Origin: Cryobacterium arcticum
GTDB taxonomy: Bacteria > Actinomycetota > Actinomycetes > Actinomycetales > Microbacteriaceae
Reading direction: 5' to 3'
Assembly (NCBI RefSeq): GCF_003185895.1
Contig: NZ_QHLY01000003.1
Location: 62,001-126,000, forward strand
Length of the DNA: 64,000 bases
Part shown: positions 25,695 to 33,814 of the stretch, one piece after another
Numbering within the stretch: position 1 is the first letter of the stretch
Layout: every line of letters begins with the position of its first letter
Position numbers and translations under genes: made by a program
The notes under the pieces: model-generated
What the model was told of the DNA's origin: nothing
Databases searched by the model: none
The model's input: the letters and a program-made list of their open reading frames with translations, nothing else

Positions 25695-27002
25695 CTAGGC
25701 CTTCTTGGCCGCGTCGTTGACCGCCTGGATCAGCTGCTCAGGGCTGCCCTTGCCGGCCAGCAGGTCGACCACGCCCACGTTCAGCGCGTTTCCGACGTTC
25801 TGGCCGTAGACGGTGTCGAGCCACTGCGAGACGTACGGGGCCGCGTTGTAGGCCGCGATGATCTCCTTCAGGTAGGGCTCGGTGACGGCTTCCTGCGCCA
25901 CGGTGTTCACCGGCGGGGCGTTGAAGGCCGCGTAGTACTCCTTCTGCACATCGGCGCTGCCGATGTAGTTGAGGAAGTCGAGGCACTCCTTGGGAGCGTC
26001 AACCGAGCAGGAGTAGCCATCCACGCCGCCGAGGATCGAGCCGGGCTCGCCATCGCCGCCCTCAACCTCGGGGAACGGGAACCAGGACAGGTCGGCCAGC
26101 GGCTTCTCGTCCGGGGTCAGGGAGGCGATCACACCGGGGTTCCAGGCGCCCATCAGTTCCATGGCCGCCTGGTGGTTGGCCACCAGACCCGCGGAGCTGC
26201 CGGCGCCCTGCTGGGCGGCGGTGGTGAGGAAGCCCTGGTTGAAGGGCTCGGTGGCAGCGAAACTCTGCAGGTCCTCGCCGGCCGTGATCCAGCAGTCATC
26301 CGAGAAGTCCTTGGTGTCTGCGGCTTCGGCGAGCACATCGGGGCTGCATTCACGTAGGGCGAAGAAGTAGAACCAGTGCGCGGCCGGCCAGGCGTCCTTG
26401 GCGCCGAGCGCGATCGGAGCGACCCCGGTTGCCTTGAGCTTGTCGCCGGCCGCTTCGAGGTCGCCAATGGTGGCGGGCGCCTCGGTGATGCCTGCGGCGT
26501 CGAACAGGTCCTGGCTGTAGAAGATGCCGCCGGGAAGCACGGCGACCGGCATGGCGTAGACCTTGTCTTCGAGAGTGTTTGCGATGAAGGAGCCCTCGGG
26601 GATCTCCGACTTGACCTGGTCGGAGATGCCGCCGGTGAGGTCCATCAGCTGGCCGGCAGCGACCATGGCGGCCATCTTGCCCCCGCCGCGCTGCAGGAAG
26701 ATGTCGGGAGCGTCGCCGGAGTTCAGCGCGGTCTGCAGCTTGCCGTCCAGGTCTTCGTTCTGGATGGCCTGAACGTCGATGGTCACGCCGGGGTTGTCGG
26801 CCTCGAAGTCGGCGACCGTCTTGTCCCAGAATTCCTGGCCGGGGCCGGTGGTGGAGTTCTGCCAGAGGCTCATCGTGACGTCTCCGCCGCCGGATGCGTC
26901 GCCAGAGGATCCGCCGCTGCAGGCGGTGAGGCCCAGGGCGCCGAGGCCCAGGACCATGGTTCCCGCGAAGATTCTCTTCGCCGTGGTGTGGTTCACCTTC
27001 AT
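25695..27002 (-). CDS. Sugar-binding extracellular lipoprotein (CUT1)
   Basis: 435 residues. Signal peptide and lipobox GLTACSGGS (Cys28). Mature domain of the family 1 binding proteins: DVTMSLWQNSTTGPGQEFWDKTVADFE, APDIFLQRGGGKMAAM, MELMGAWNPGVIASL and LDFLNYIGS. First gene of the transporter/GH3 operon, divergent from the LacI regulator. A beta-linked oligosaccharide or glucoside is the likely ligand, inferred from the GH3 enzyme. Confidence 0.92.
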   Translation of the reverse strand: MKVNHTTAKRIFAGTMVLGLGALGLTACSGGSSGDASGGGDVTMSLWQNSTTGPGQEFWDKTVADFEADNPGVTIDVQAIQNEDLDGKLQTALNSGDAPDIFLQRGGGKMAAMVAAGQLMDLTGGISDQVKSEIPEGSFIANTLEDKVYAMPVAVLPGGIFYSQDLFDAAGITEAPATIGDLEAAGDKLKATGVAPIALGAKDAWPAAHWFYFFALRECSPDVLAEAADTKDFSDDCWITAGEDLQSFAATEPFNQGFLTTAAQQGAGSSAGLVANHQAAMELMGAWNPGVIASLTPDEKPLADLSWFPFPEVEGGDGEPGSILGGVDGYSCSVDAPKECLDFLNYIGSADVQKEYYAAFNAPPVNTVAQEAVTEPYLKEIIAAYNAAPYVSQWLDTVYGQNVGNALNVGVVDLLAGKGSPEQLIQAVNDAAKKA

Positions 27003-27074
27003 TGGTTCAACCTTTTTCTCTTCGTTGAGGTGGTGGGGAATTGCCTCAGTGTCACAGCGCGAAAAAGAAGTGTC

Positions 27075-27111
27075 AAACGTTTTCGAAATCAGTTTCCATC
27101 TCGCCTATGCT
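27075..27111 (+). promoter_or_regulatory. LacI-type operator and leaderless promoter of the lacI gene
   Basis: Overlapping palindromes AAACGTTT (27075-27082) and TTTCGAAA (27081-27088) stand in the divergent gap, where a -35 box would lie. TATGCT (27106-27111) is a good -10 hexamer, six bases before the ATG at 27118, indicating a leaderless transcript. Binding by the LacI protein would control both directions. Confidence 0.55.
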
Positions 27112-27117
27112 GATCCC

Positions 27118-28119
27118 ATGACTCCCCGTGCCACCATCCATGACGTCGCCGCGGCGGCCGGCGTCTCGGTGGCGACGGTCTCCAAAGCCGTCAACGGTCG
27201 CTACGGCATCTCGGCCGCGACCACGGCCAGGGTGCTCGACGTGGTGCAACAGCTGGGCTATGAATCGAGTCTCGTGGCCAGCAGCATGCGCTCACGCCGC
27301 ACGAGCGTGATCGGCATCCTCGTGGCCGATTTCGAACCGTTCAGCGCGGAGATCCTCAAGGGTGTCGGCGCGGCGCTGCAGGATTCCCGCTACGATCTGC
27401 TCGCATACAGCGGTTCCCGGCAACGCGAGACCAACGGCTGGGAGCGCCGGTCGCTCAGCCGGCTGAGCGGCACTCTCATCGACGGGGCGATCATGGTCAC
27501 CCCCACCGTTGACACTGCCTCGGCCGAGATCCCGGTGGTGGCCATCGACCCGCACACCGGCCGCGCCGACCTGCCCACGGTGGAGTCGGACAGTTTCGGT
27601 GGTGCCCTACAGGCCACCCGCTACCTGATCGAACTCGGCCACCGTCGCATCGGCTTCCTGGCCGGGCGCCCCGACCTGCGCAGCGCGACCCTCCGCGAGG
27701 CGGGGTACCGCCAGGCCCTCACGGATGGCGGCATCCCGTTCAACCCGGCGCTGGTGCGAGTGGGGCTGTACAAGCGCGACACCGCCAAGGCCCCGGCCGC
27801 ATCGCTCCTGTCGATGACGGACCGGCCCACCGCGGTGTTCGCGGCAAACGACCTCTCGGCGATCGCCATCATCCAGGTCGCCGCCGAGCTCGGCCTCGAG
27901 GTGCCCGGCGACCTCTCGGTGATCGGCTTCGACGACATCCCCGAGGCGTCCCAGATGAACCCGGCTCTCACCACGATTCGCCAGCCGATGAAGAAGATCG
28001 GCGCCACCGCGGCTAACATGCTGATCACGTTGCTGAACGGCGAAACCCTGCCGCAGAACCACATTCGGCTGCCGACCGGCCTGGTGCGCCGGGCGACAAC
28101 GGCTCCCCCGCGCACCTGA
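27118..28119 (+). CDS. LacI-family transcriptional regulator
   Basis: 333 residues. The N-terminal helix-turn-helix reads ATIHDVAAAAGVSVATVSKAVNG, with the hinge YESSLVASSMRSRRT. The effector domain shows IGILVADFEPFSAEILKGV, LIELGHRRIGFLAG, AVFAANDLSAIAI and LSVIGFDDIPEA, all standard. Start ATG 27118; the frame is open much further upstream but without coding character. Likely a sugar-responsive repressor of the adjacent GH3/transporter operon and of the ThuA/oxidoreductase genes that follow it. Confidence 0.93.
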   Translation: MTPRATIHDVAAAAGVSVATVSKAVNGRYGISAATTARVLDVVQQLGYESSLVASSMRSRRTSVIGILVADFEPFSAEILKGVGAALQDSRYDLLAYSGSRQRETNGWERRSLSRLSGTLIDGAIMVTPTVDTASAEIPVVAIDPHTGRADLPTVESDSFGGALQATRYLIELGHRRIGFLAGRPDLRSATLREAGYRQALTDGGIPFNPALVRVGLYKRDTAKAPAASLLSMTDRPTAVFAANDLSAIAIIQVAAELGLEVPGDLSVIGFDDIPEASQMNPALTTIRQPMKKIGATAANMLITLLNGETLPQNHIRLPTGLVRRATTAPPRT

Positions 28120-28151
28120 ATTCAAGCCGGCTCGACCACGAGGAGGTAGGC

Positions 28152-28844
28152 ATGAAAGCTCTGATTGTGCGAGGCGGCTGGGAGGGACACCGACCGGTCG
28201 AGAGCACCGAGCTTTTCCTGCCGTTCTTGAGTCGCAACGGTTTCGACGTGCGGATCGAGGAGTCACCGGCGATCTACGCGGATGCGGCGGTGCTCGCCGA
28301 GACCGACCTGATCGTGCAGTGCGTCACGATGTCGGAGATCACCGCGGACCAGGTGTCCGGGCTCCGGGCAGCCGTGGCCGCCGGCACCGGGTTGACCGGC
28401 TGGCACGGCGGAATCGCCGACTCCTTCCGGGCGTCGCCGGACTACCTGCAGCTGGTGGGTGGGCAGTTCGTGACGCATCCGTCGAAGGCGCCGGAGCAGG
28501 TGGTGGGCGACGAAAGCGACAACTTCCTCGAGCACCGGGTCACGCTGACCGAGCTGGGCCGGTTCCACCCGATCACGGCAGGGCTTCCCGATGTCACCCT
28601 CACGACCGAGCAGTACTGGGTGCTCACCGACGACCTCTGCGATGTGCTCGCCACCACGACGCATCCGGCAGAGCCCTGGCAACCCTGGCAGCGGCCGGTG
28701 ACGTCGCCGGCGGTCTGGACCCGCAATTGGGGCGCCGGTCGCATCGTCGTCTCGACCCCCGGGCACAGCCCGGACGTGCTTGAAGACGCCACCGTGCGCA
28801 CGATCATCGAACGGGGGATGCTGTGGGCGACCCGCACTCCCTGA
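28152..28844 (+). CDS. ThuA-like domain protein
   Basis: 230 residues of the ThuA (trehalose-utilisation) glutamine-amidotransferase-like fold: MKALIVRGGWEGHRPVEST, DLIVQCVTMSEITADQ, GTGLTGWHGGIADSF and the C-terminal GRIVVSTPGHSPDVLED. In rhizobia ThuA and ThuB act in 3-keto-disaccharide catabolism. No catalytic Cys is apparent, as in the family. It has a Shine-Dalgarno (GAGGAGG) and overlaps the next gene by 22 bases. The pairing with a Gfo/Idh gene fits a keto-sugar role. Confidence 0.88.
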   Translation: MKALIVRGGWEGHRPVESTELFLPFLSRNGFDVRIEESPAIYADAAVLAETDLIVQCVTMSEITADQVSGLRAAVAAGTGLTGWHGGIADSFRASPDYLQLVGGQFVTHPSKAPEQVVGDESDNFLEHRVTLTELGRFHPITAGLPDVTLTTEQYWVLTDDLCDVLATTTHPAEPWQPWQRPVTSPAVWTRNWGAGRIVVSTPGHSPDVLEDATVRTIIERGMLWATRTP

Positions 28845-29947
28845 CCCCGCACCGGCTCGGGATCGTCGGCCTCGGCGTCATCTCCGCCGCCTACCTCGAG
28901 ACCCTGGCCGCGTGCAGCACGCTGGTCGTCACGGCCATCGCGGATCTTGACCCCGACCGGGCGGCGGCGGTCGCGCGCACGCTGCCAGCCGCTCACCCGA
29001 TGACCGTGGCAGAGCTGCTCGCCAGCGATGACGTCGACACCGTGCTCAACCTCACCACCCCGGCCGCCCACGTCGAGATTGCGCTCGGGGCCATCAACCG
29101 GGGCAAGCCGGTCTACGGCGAGAAGCCGCTCGCAGTGACCCTTTCCGAGGGCCGCAGCATCCTGGCGGCCGCAACCCAGGCCGGCGTGCGGGTCGGATCC
29201 GCGCCGGACACCGTGCTCGGCACCGGCATCCAGACCGCCCGTGCGGCGATCGATGACGGCCTGATCGGTCGCCCGGTGGCGGCCTCGGCCGTCATGGTCA
29301 CCGCCGGGCACGAGCTCTGGCATCCCCACCCGGACTTCTACTACCGGGAGGGCGGCGGCCCCCTGTTCGACATGGGCCCCTACTACATCACCGCCCTGGT
29401 CCATCTGCTCGGCCCGATCCGTTCGGTCACGGGGGCCTCGAGCCGGCCGCAGGACCACCGGGTGATCCGCACGGGACCGCGGGCCGGCGAGAGCATCCCT
29501 GTGTCGGTCGACACCCACGTCACCGGGGTGCTCGAGCACGTCAACGGAGCGCTCTCGACGATCACGATGAGCTTCGACTCGACGGCCACCGTTGCGTCAC
29601 CGATCGAGGTGCACGGCACCGAAGGCACCCTGGTCGTGGGCGACCCGAACACGTTCGACGGCCCCACCAGCCTCCGACGCGTGAACGACGTCGGCTTCCA
29701 CCTGCTCGACCCGCTGGCCGGCTACGTCGACGGCGCCCGCGGCATCGGCCTGCTCGACCAGATCCGGGCACCCCGCCGCGGAATCGCCCGTGCGAACGGT
29801 GAGTTGGCCTTGCACGTGCTCGACGTGATGGAGTCCCTGCAGCGCGCGGCGTCGCAGGGGCGCCGGGTCGAGACGTCGACGGATGCCGACCGCCCCGATC
29901 CCGTTCCGCTGACGCCACGCAGCGAATGGCTCGCCGTCCAGCACTGA
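28823..29947 (+). CDS. Gfo/Idh/MocA-family oxidoreductase
   Basis: 374 residues from GTG 28823 inside the ThuA gene. NAD(P)-binding Rossmann start LGIVGLGVISAAYLETLAAC, then DVDTVLNLTTPAAHVEIALGAINRGKPVYGEKPLAVTLSEG, where EKP carries the conserved catalytic Lys. The C-terminal domain has GGGPLFDMGPYYITALVHLLG and VHGTEGTLVVGDPNTFDG. Predicted to oxidise or reduce a sugar at a ring hydroxyl (ThuB-like). With GH3, ThuA and the importer it suggests a 3-keto-glycoside route; the substrate is unproven. Confidence 0.9.
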   Translation: MGDPHSLTPHRLGIVGLGVISAAYLETLAACSTLVVTAIADLDPDRAAAVARTLPAAHPMTVAELLASDDVDTVLNLTTPAAHVEIALGAINRGKPVYGEKPLAVTLSEGRSILAAATQAGVRVGSAPDTVLGTGIQTARAAIDDGLIGRPVAASAVMVTAGHELWHPHPDFYYREGGGPLFDMGPYYITALVHLLGPIRSVTGASSRPQDHRVIRTGPRAGESIPVSVDTHVTGVLEHVNGALSTITMSFDSTATVASPIEVHGTEGTLVVGDPNTFDGPTSLRRVNDVGFHLLDPLAGYVDGARGIGLLDQIRAPRRGIARANGELALHVLDVMESLQRAASQGRRVETSTDADRPDPVPLTPRSEWLAVQH

Positions 29948-29950
29948 AAT

Positions 29951-29995
29951 CGTCTTATGACGATTAGCGCGTTTTATCGGTTTGAGATAAAACGC
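29951..29995. promoter_or_regulatory. Two AT-rich palindromes before the AAA ATPase gene
   Basis: CGTC-TTAT-GACG (29951-29962) is followed by GCGTTTTAT (29969-29977) and ATAAAACGC (29987-29995), a perfect 9-bp inverted repeat with a 9-base spacer. They lie 24 to 68 bases before the ATPase start in a strikingly AT-rich stretch. Autoregulatory operator or RNA hairpin; no T run, so it is not a typical terminator. Confidence 0.55.
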
Positions 29996-30018
29996 AATAA
30001 AGTGCGTAAAATGGCATC

Positions 30019-31236
30019 ATGGACAGCGTTAGGAACCCATATACGCCGAATGCGGGGGCGACCCCTGAAATCATGGTGGGCAGAGACGATCAGACCGAGA
30101 CTTTTAGAGTCCTTCTGCAGAGACTCGAGCGTGGTCGTACTGAGCAGTCCATGATTATCACCGGACTTCGTGGAGTTGGAAAGACCGTTCTCTTGGGCGA
30201 ATTCCGAGACATTGCCCGGGCCGCGAAATGGGAGATTGTTGAAGTCGAGGCGAGCAAACACGACGACACCCACTTCCGTCAAACCTTGTTCTCCCAGCTG
30301 AAGGGTGCACTGCTTCGTCTCTCCCCACGCGCACGTTGGACCGAACGAGGTCGCCAAGCCGCAGAGGTCTTGAGCGCTTTCGCATTGTCTATTGGTGCCG
30401 ATGGCGGAATTGCCGTTTCTTGGGACGTCCCTCCCGCTGAGGGGCTCGCGGATCACGGCGATCTCGGGATGGATCTCACCGATGTCTTCGTTGCCTTGGG
30501 CGAAGCAGCGCAAGAGCAAGGTCGGGGCGTGGCCATCCTCATCGACGAGGTTCAGTTTCTGCGCACCACGCAGCTGGAAGCTCTGATCCAGGCCGTGCAT
30601 AAAACCGTGCAGCGGAAGCTTCCCATCACTTTCGTGGGTGCTGGACTTCCCCAGAACGCCGAACTTGCCGGCGATGCCAAATCGTATGCGGAACGACTCT
30701 TCAAGTTTCCAAAAATCGATTCTCTCAAAGGAGACGATGCGCGACGAGCGCTCACCGAGCCTGCGGCGATCGAAGGCGTGACAATGGCTGAAGATGCCGT
30801 CGACTTGGCCGTTCAGATCACCCGGGGATACCCGTATTTCCTCCAGGAACTCGGATACCAAACCTGGAGCGTCGCGACTGGCGACCGGATCGTCTTAGAA
30901 GACATCGAGACTGCTCGTGAAGCGTATGAAGCCAAACTTGACGACTCCTTTTTCAGGGTCAGGCTGGATCGGGCCACTCCCCTGCAAACTGCCTATATGC
31001 GTGCCATGGCCGAACTCGGATCAGACCCACAGAAGGCCTCTGACGTCGCCGCGGTTATGAAGCGAGAGTCCAGCCAACTGGGGCCCACTCGAGCTGAACT
31101 CATTGACATGGGATTGCTCTACACACCCGAACACGGTTATGCCGCGTTCACTGTGCCCGACTTCGACAAGTTCATGCTTCGAGCGGTCCCTCAATTACAG
31201 GTCCCTGAGGTTCGAAAACGCCGCCCCAAGTCCTAG
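30019..31236 (+). CDS. AAA/STAND-type ATPase with C-terminal winged helix, foreign-looking
   Basis: 405 residues of the archaeal-ATPase/Orc1-like group. Walker A GLRGVGKT at 49-56, Walker B VAILIDEVQFL at 171-181, sensor-1 region LPITFVGAGLPQNAELAG near 201-218, then AERLFKFPKIDSLKGDDARRAL. Residues 320-395 resemble a winged helix (ELGSDPQKASDVAAVMKRESS, LIDMGLLYTPEHGYAAFTVP). Base composition is far lower in GC than its neighbours (bases 30121-30180 have 32 G/C of 60, against 46 of 60 at 29701-29760). It is a single-gene unit with no partner beside it, so lateral acquisition is likely. Function unknown; anti-phage or stress signalling are possible roles. Confidence 0.85.
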   Translation: MDSVRNPYTPNAGATPEIMVGRDDQTETFRVLLQRLERGRTEQSMIITGLRGVGKTVLLGEFRDIARAAKWEIVEVEASKHDDTHFRQTLFSQLKGALLRLSPRARWTERGRQAAEVLSAFALSIGADGGIAVSWDVPPAEGLADHGDLGMDLTDVFVALGEAAQEQGRGVAILIDEVQFLRTTQLEALIQAVHKTVQRKLPITFVGAGLPQNAELAGDAKSYAERLFKFPKIDSLKGDDARRALTEPAAIEGVTMAEDAVDLAVQITRGYPYFLQELGYQTWSVATGDRIVLEDIETAREAYEAKLDDSFFRVRLDRATPLQTAYMRAMAELGSDPQKASDVAAVMKRESSQLGPTRAELIDMGLLYTPEHGYAAFTVPDFDKFMLRAVPQLQVPEVRKRRPKS

Positions 31237-31301
31237 TGCCGCCGGACAGTCGCACATCACTTTCCTGGTAACCGCGCCAGCGCGAATGGCTGGGCGACGC
31301 G

Positions 31302-32354
31302 CTATGACGTGCGCGCCAGCCAGGCGTCGATCTCAAGCCGCGAGCTGGCCTTCAGCGCGGCCGACGCCCCACTGCACTCGATCGAACTCCAGGCGCAGTC
31401 GGCCAGCTGTTCGTCGGTCAGGCCCAGCTGCAAGCGACTGAGCACGTATTCGTTCAGGATGCCCGGCCCGAAGAAGATGGGGTCGTCGGCGTTGATCGAG
31501 CAGCGCACGCCCGCCTCGAGCAGCGCCTTGAGCGGGTGCTCGGCAAGTGACGGAACGACCGCGAGCATCAGGTTCGAGGTGGGGCAGACGTCCAGGCAGA
31601 TGCCCAGTTCCGCGACCTCTTTCATCAGCGCCGGGTCCTCGATCACACGCACACCGTGCTGGATGCGGTCGGCCTTCAGTACGGTGACGGCCCCGCGTAC
31701 GGAGTCCGGTCCGACCAGCTCGCCGGCGTGCGGGGTCGAGAGGAGGCCGCCGGCCTTGGCGATGGCGAAGGCCTCTTCGTACTTCACGCCGGGGTTGTTG
31801 CGTTCGTCGCCGGCCATTCCGAGGCTCACCACCCCGCGGGAGGCGAATGCCACCGCGACCCGCGCAGTCTCGTTCGCCGCCTCAATGCTGCCGGTGCGGT
31901 CGACCGTCATCATCAGGCCCACCTCGATGCCGTGGGCCGCGGCCGCAGCGCTGGCGGCCGTGGCCATCGCCTCGACGGCGGCTTCCAGCGTTCCGAACGA
32001 CTCAACGTAGAACGCCGGCGAGATGCCGAACTCGGCGTAGACGACCCCGACCGCGGCAGCGTCCTCGACGGCCTCGTCGATCACCCGCAGGATCGGGTGG
32101 GTGCCCTGCATCACGGGCACGAGCCCGAGATAACGGCGGTTGAACATGGTGAACTCGACAAAACCATCGGTCTGCGGAACGGGCAGCCCGGCCTGGCGGG
32201 CAAGGTCGGCCAGCGTGGTCGGGCGCACGGTTGCTTCGAGGTGGATGTGCAGGTGCGCCTTGGGCAGGGCGCTGAGGTCCCGCATGATTCCGGGCGGCGG
32301 GGTGATGTCGATGAAGTCTGCATCGGTCGGTGCGATGCCTGTGGAAGTGGTCAT
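31302..32354 (-). CDS. Adenosine-deaminase-family enzyme
   Basis: 350 residues. The zinc motif LPKAHLHIHLEA is at 30-41 (His36 and His38), the substrate-binding and catalytic region reads GLLSTPHAGEL, a further metal His lies in DRIQHGVRV and the last ligands in CSINADDPIFFG. These are the diagnostic positions of adenosine/adenine deaminases. It is six bases downstream of the monooxygenase gene and so part of the NMT1-type transporter operon. That context suggests a modified purine or another N-heterocycle rather than ordinary adenosine salvage. Confidence 0.88.
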   Translation of the reverse strand: MTTSTGIAPTDADFIDITPPPGIMRDLSALPKAHLHIHLEATVRPTTLADLARQAGLPVPQTDGFVEFTMFNRRYLGLVPVMQGTHPILRVIDEAVEDAAAVGVVYAEFGISPAFYVESFGTLEAAVEAMATAASAAAAAHGIEVGLMMTVDRTGSIEAANETARVAVAFASRGVVSLGMAGDERNNPGVKYEEAFAIAKAGGLLSTPHAGELVGPDSVRGAVTVLKADRIQHGVRVIEDPALMKEVAELGICLDVCPTSNLMLAVVPSLAEHPLKALLEAGVRCSINADDPIFFGPGILNEYVLSRLQLGLTDEQLADCAWSSIECSGASAALKASSRLEIDAWLARTS

Positions 32355-32360
32355 GGCTGG

Positions 32361-33770
32361 TCAGCCTTTCACGGTCTGGAGGTGGCGGGGCTGGGCTGGG
32401 GCGGGCTCTGGGCGGAAGGCGGCGCCGGGATGGTGCGCGGCAAGTCGGGGGCCCTCCCCCGGGAAGATTCGTTCGCGCAGGGTGTCGGCTCCGTACTCGG
32501 TGGCCGCTCGGCCGCGTTCCCGCAGAACGGGAAGCAGCAGGTCGATGATGTCGGTGTAGGTGCCCGGCACGATGTGAGGTTCGAAGAGGAAGCCGTCCAG
32601 GCCGGTCTGGTCGGCGTAGTCCTCCATCTGGTCGGCGACCTCCTCTGGAGTGCCTACGAGCACCAGGCCACGCAGCCCGCGGCTCTTGAATTCGTCGAGG
32701 ATCTCCCGCACCGTCAGTTCTTTCTCGCCGTTCTGGCTGCGATACCGGTCCACATTGCTCTGGCCCTGTTGGGCGTCGATTTTCGGCAACGGCTGGGACG
32801 GATCCAGCGCCAGTAGGTTGATCCCGGTGTTGGCGACATACGCGGCGGCCGCGAATTCATCCGTCGTCAGGTCCAGCAGGTCCTGGTACTTCCGCACCGC
32901 CTCCTCGTGGGTGGGAGCGGTGAAGACCGACAGGCCGACGAGGATCTTGACCGAGCCGGGCGCGCGGCCGAAGCCCTGGGCCTTGGCGTGGATCTCGGTA
33001 ACGCTGGCTGCGACCTTCGCCAGCGAGGTGCCCTGGAGGAAGACGCATTCGGCGTTCCGGGCTGCGAATTCCAGGCCCCTGCCGGAGCTGCCGGCTTGGA
33101 AGAGCACCGGGGTGCGCTGCGGCGAGGGGATCACCTGGTAGGTGCAGTCGGTGGAGTAGTACTCGCCGCGGTGCACCACCCGGTGCACGCGGGAGGCATC
33201 CGCGTAGATGCCCGCCGCCTTGTCGGCGATCACGGCGCCGTCCTCCCACGATCCCTCCCAGAGCTTCAGGGTGAGGTCGAGGTAGTCGTCGCCCATGTCG
33301 TAACGCTTGTCGTGCGGTGTCAGCGGCTGGCCGAACGCCTTCGCGGCCGACTCTGCCGACGCGCCGGTCACCATGTTCCAGCCGATCCGGCCACGGGAGA
33401 AGTGGTCGAGCGTAGAGAACCTGCGGGCGTGGGCATAGGGCGGTTCGAAGGTGGTCGCTGACGTGACGACGAGCCCGAGCTTGGTCGTCGTCACCGCCAG
33501 CGCCGACATCAACGAGACCGGATCGGCCGTCGGCACGTTCATCGCCTGCTCCAGCGCCACGGCGGGGATCTCCCCATCGACGATGGGAGTGCCATAGGTG
33601 TCAGCCAGGAAGAGGAAGTCGAACTTCGCCTCCTCCAGCATGGCGGCGAGCTTCACCCAGTAGTCGATGTCCATGAAGTCCAGCGAGGTGTTGTCGGGGT
33701 GGCGCCAGCTGGCGCCCGACATCCCGTTGGGATTCATGAGCTGGAAAACGCCGAGGATGAACGGCTTCAT
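32361..33770 (-). CDS. Flavin-dependent monooxygenase, LLM class (NtaA/SnaA/DszA family)
   Basis: 469 residues. Family landmarks: SGASWRHPDNTSLDFMDIDYWVKLA, LEEAKFDFLFLADTYG, TTFEPPYAHARRFSTLDHFSRGRIGWNMVTG (FMN-binding region) and YQVIPSPQRTPVLFQAGSSGRG. These enzymes use FMNH2 from a separate reductase to open C-S or C-N bonds of sulfonates, sulfones, nitrilotriacetate and similar compounds. No flavin reductase lies in the operon. It is placed between the transporter binding protein and the deaminase. Confidence 0.9.
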   Translation of the reverse strand: MKPFILGVFQLMNPNGMSGASWRHPDNTSLDFMDIDYWVKLAAMLEEAKFDFLFLADTYGTPIVDGEIPAVALEQAMNVPTADPVSLMSALAVTTTKLGLVVTSATTFEPPYAHARRFSTLDHFSRGRIGWNMVTGASAESAAKAFGQPLTPHDKRYDMGDDYLDLTLKLWEGSWEDGAVIADKAAGIYADASRVHRVVHRGEYYSTDCTYQVIPSPQRTPVLFQAGSSGRGLEFAARNAECVFLQGTSLAKVAASVTEIHAKAQGFGRAPGSVKILVGLSVFTAPTHEEAVRKYQDLLDLTTDEFAAAAYVANTGINLLALDPSQPLPKIDAQQGQSNVDRYRSQNGEKELTVREILDEFKSRGLRGLVLVGTPEEVADQMEDYADQTGLDGFLFEPHIVPGTYTDIIDLLLPVLRERGRAATEYGADTLRERIFPGEGPRLAAHHPGAAFRPEPAPAQPRHLQTVKG

Positions 33771-33814
33771 TGGTATGCCTTTTCGGGTTGGGGAGGGAAA
33801 CGGACCGGGACGTG

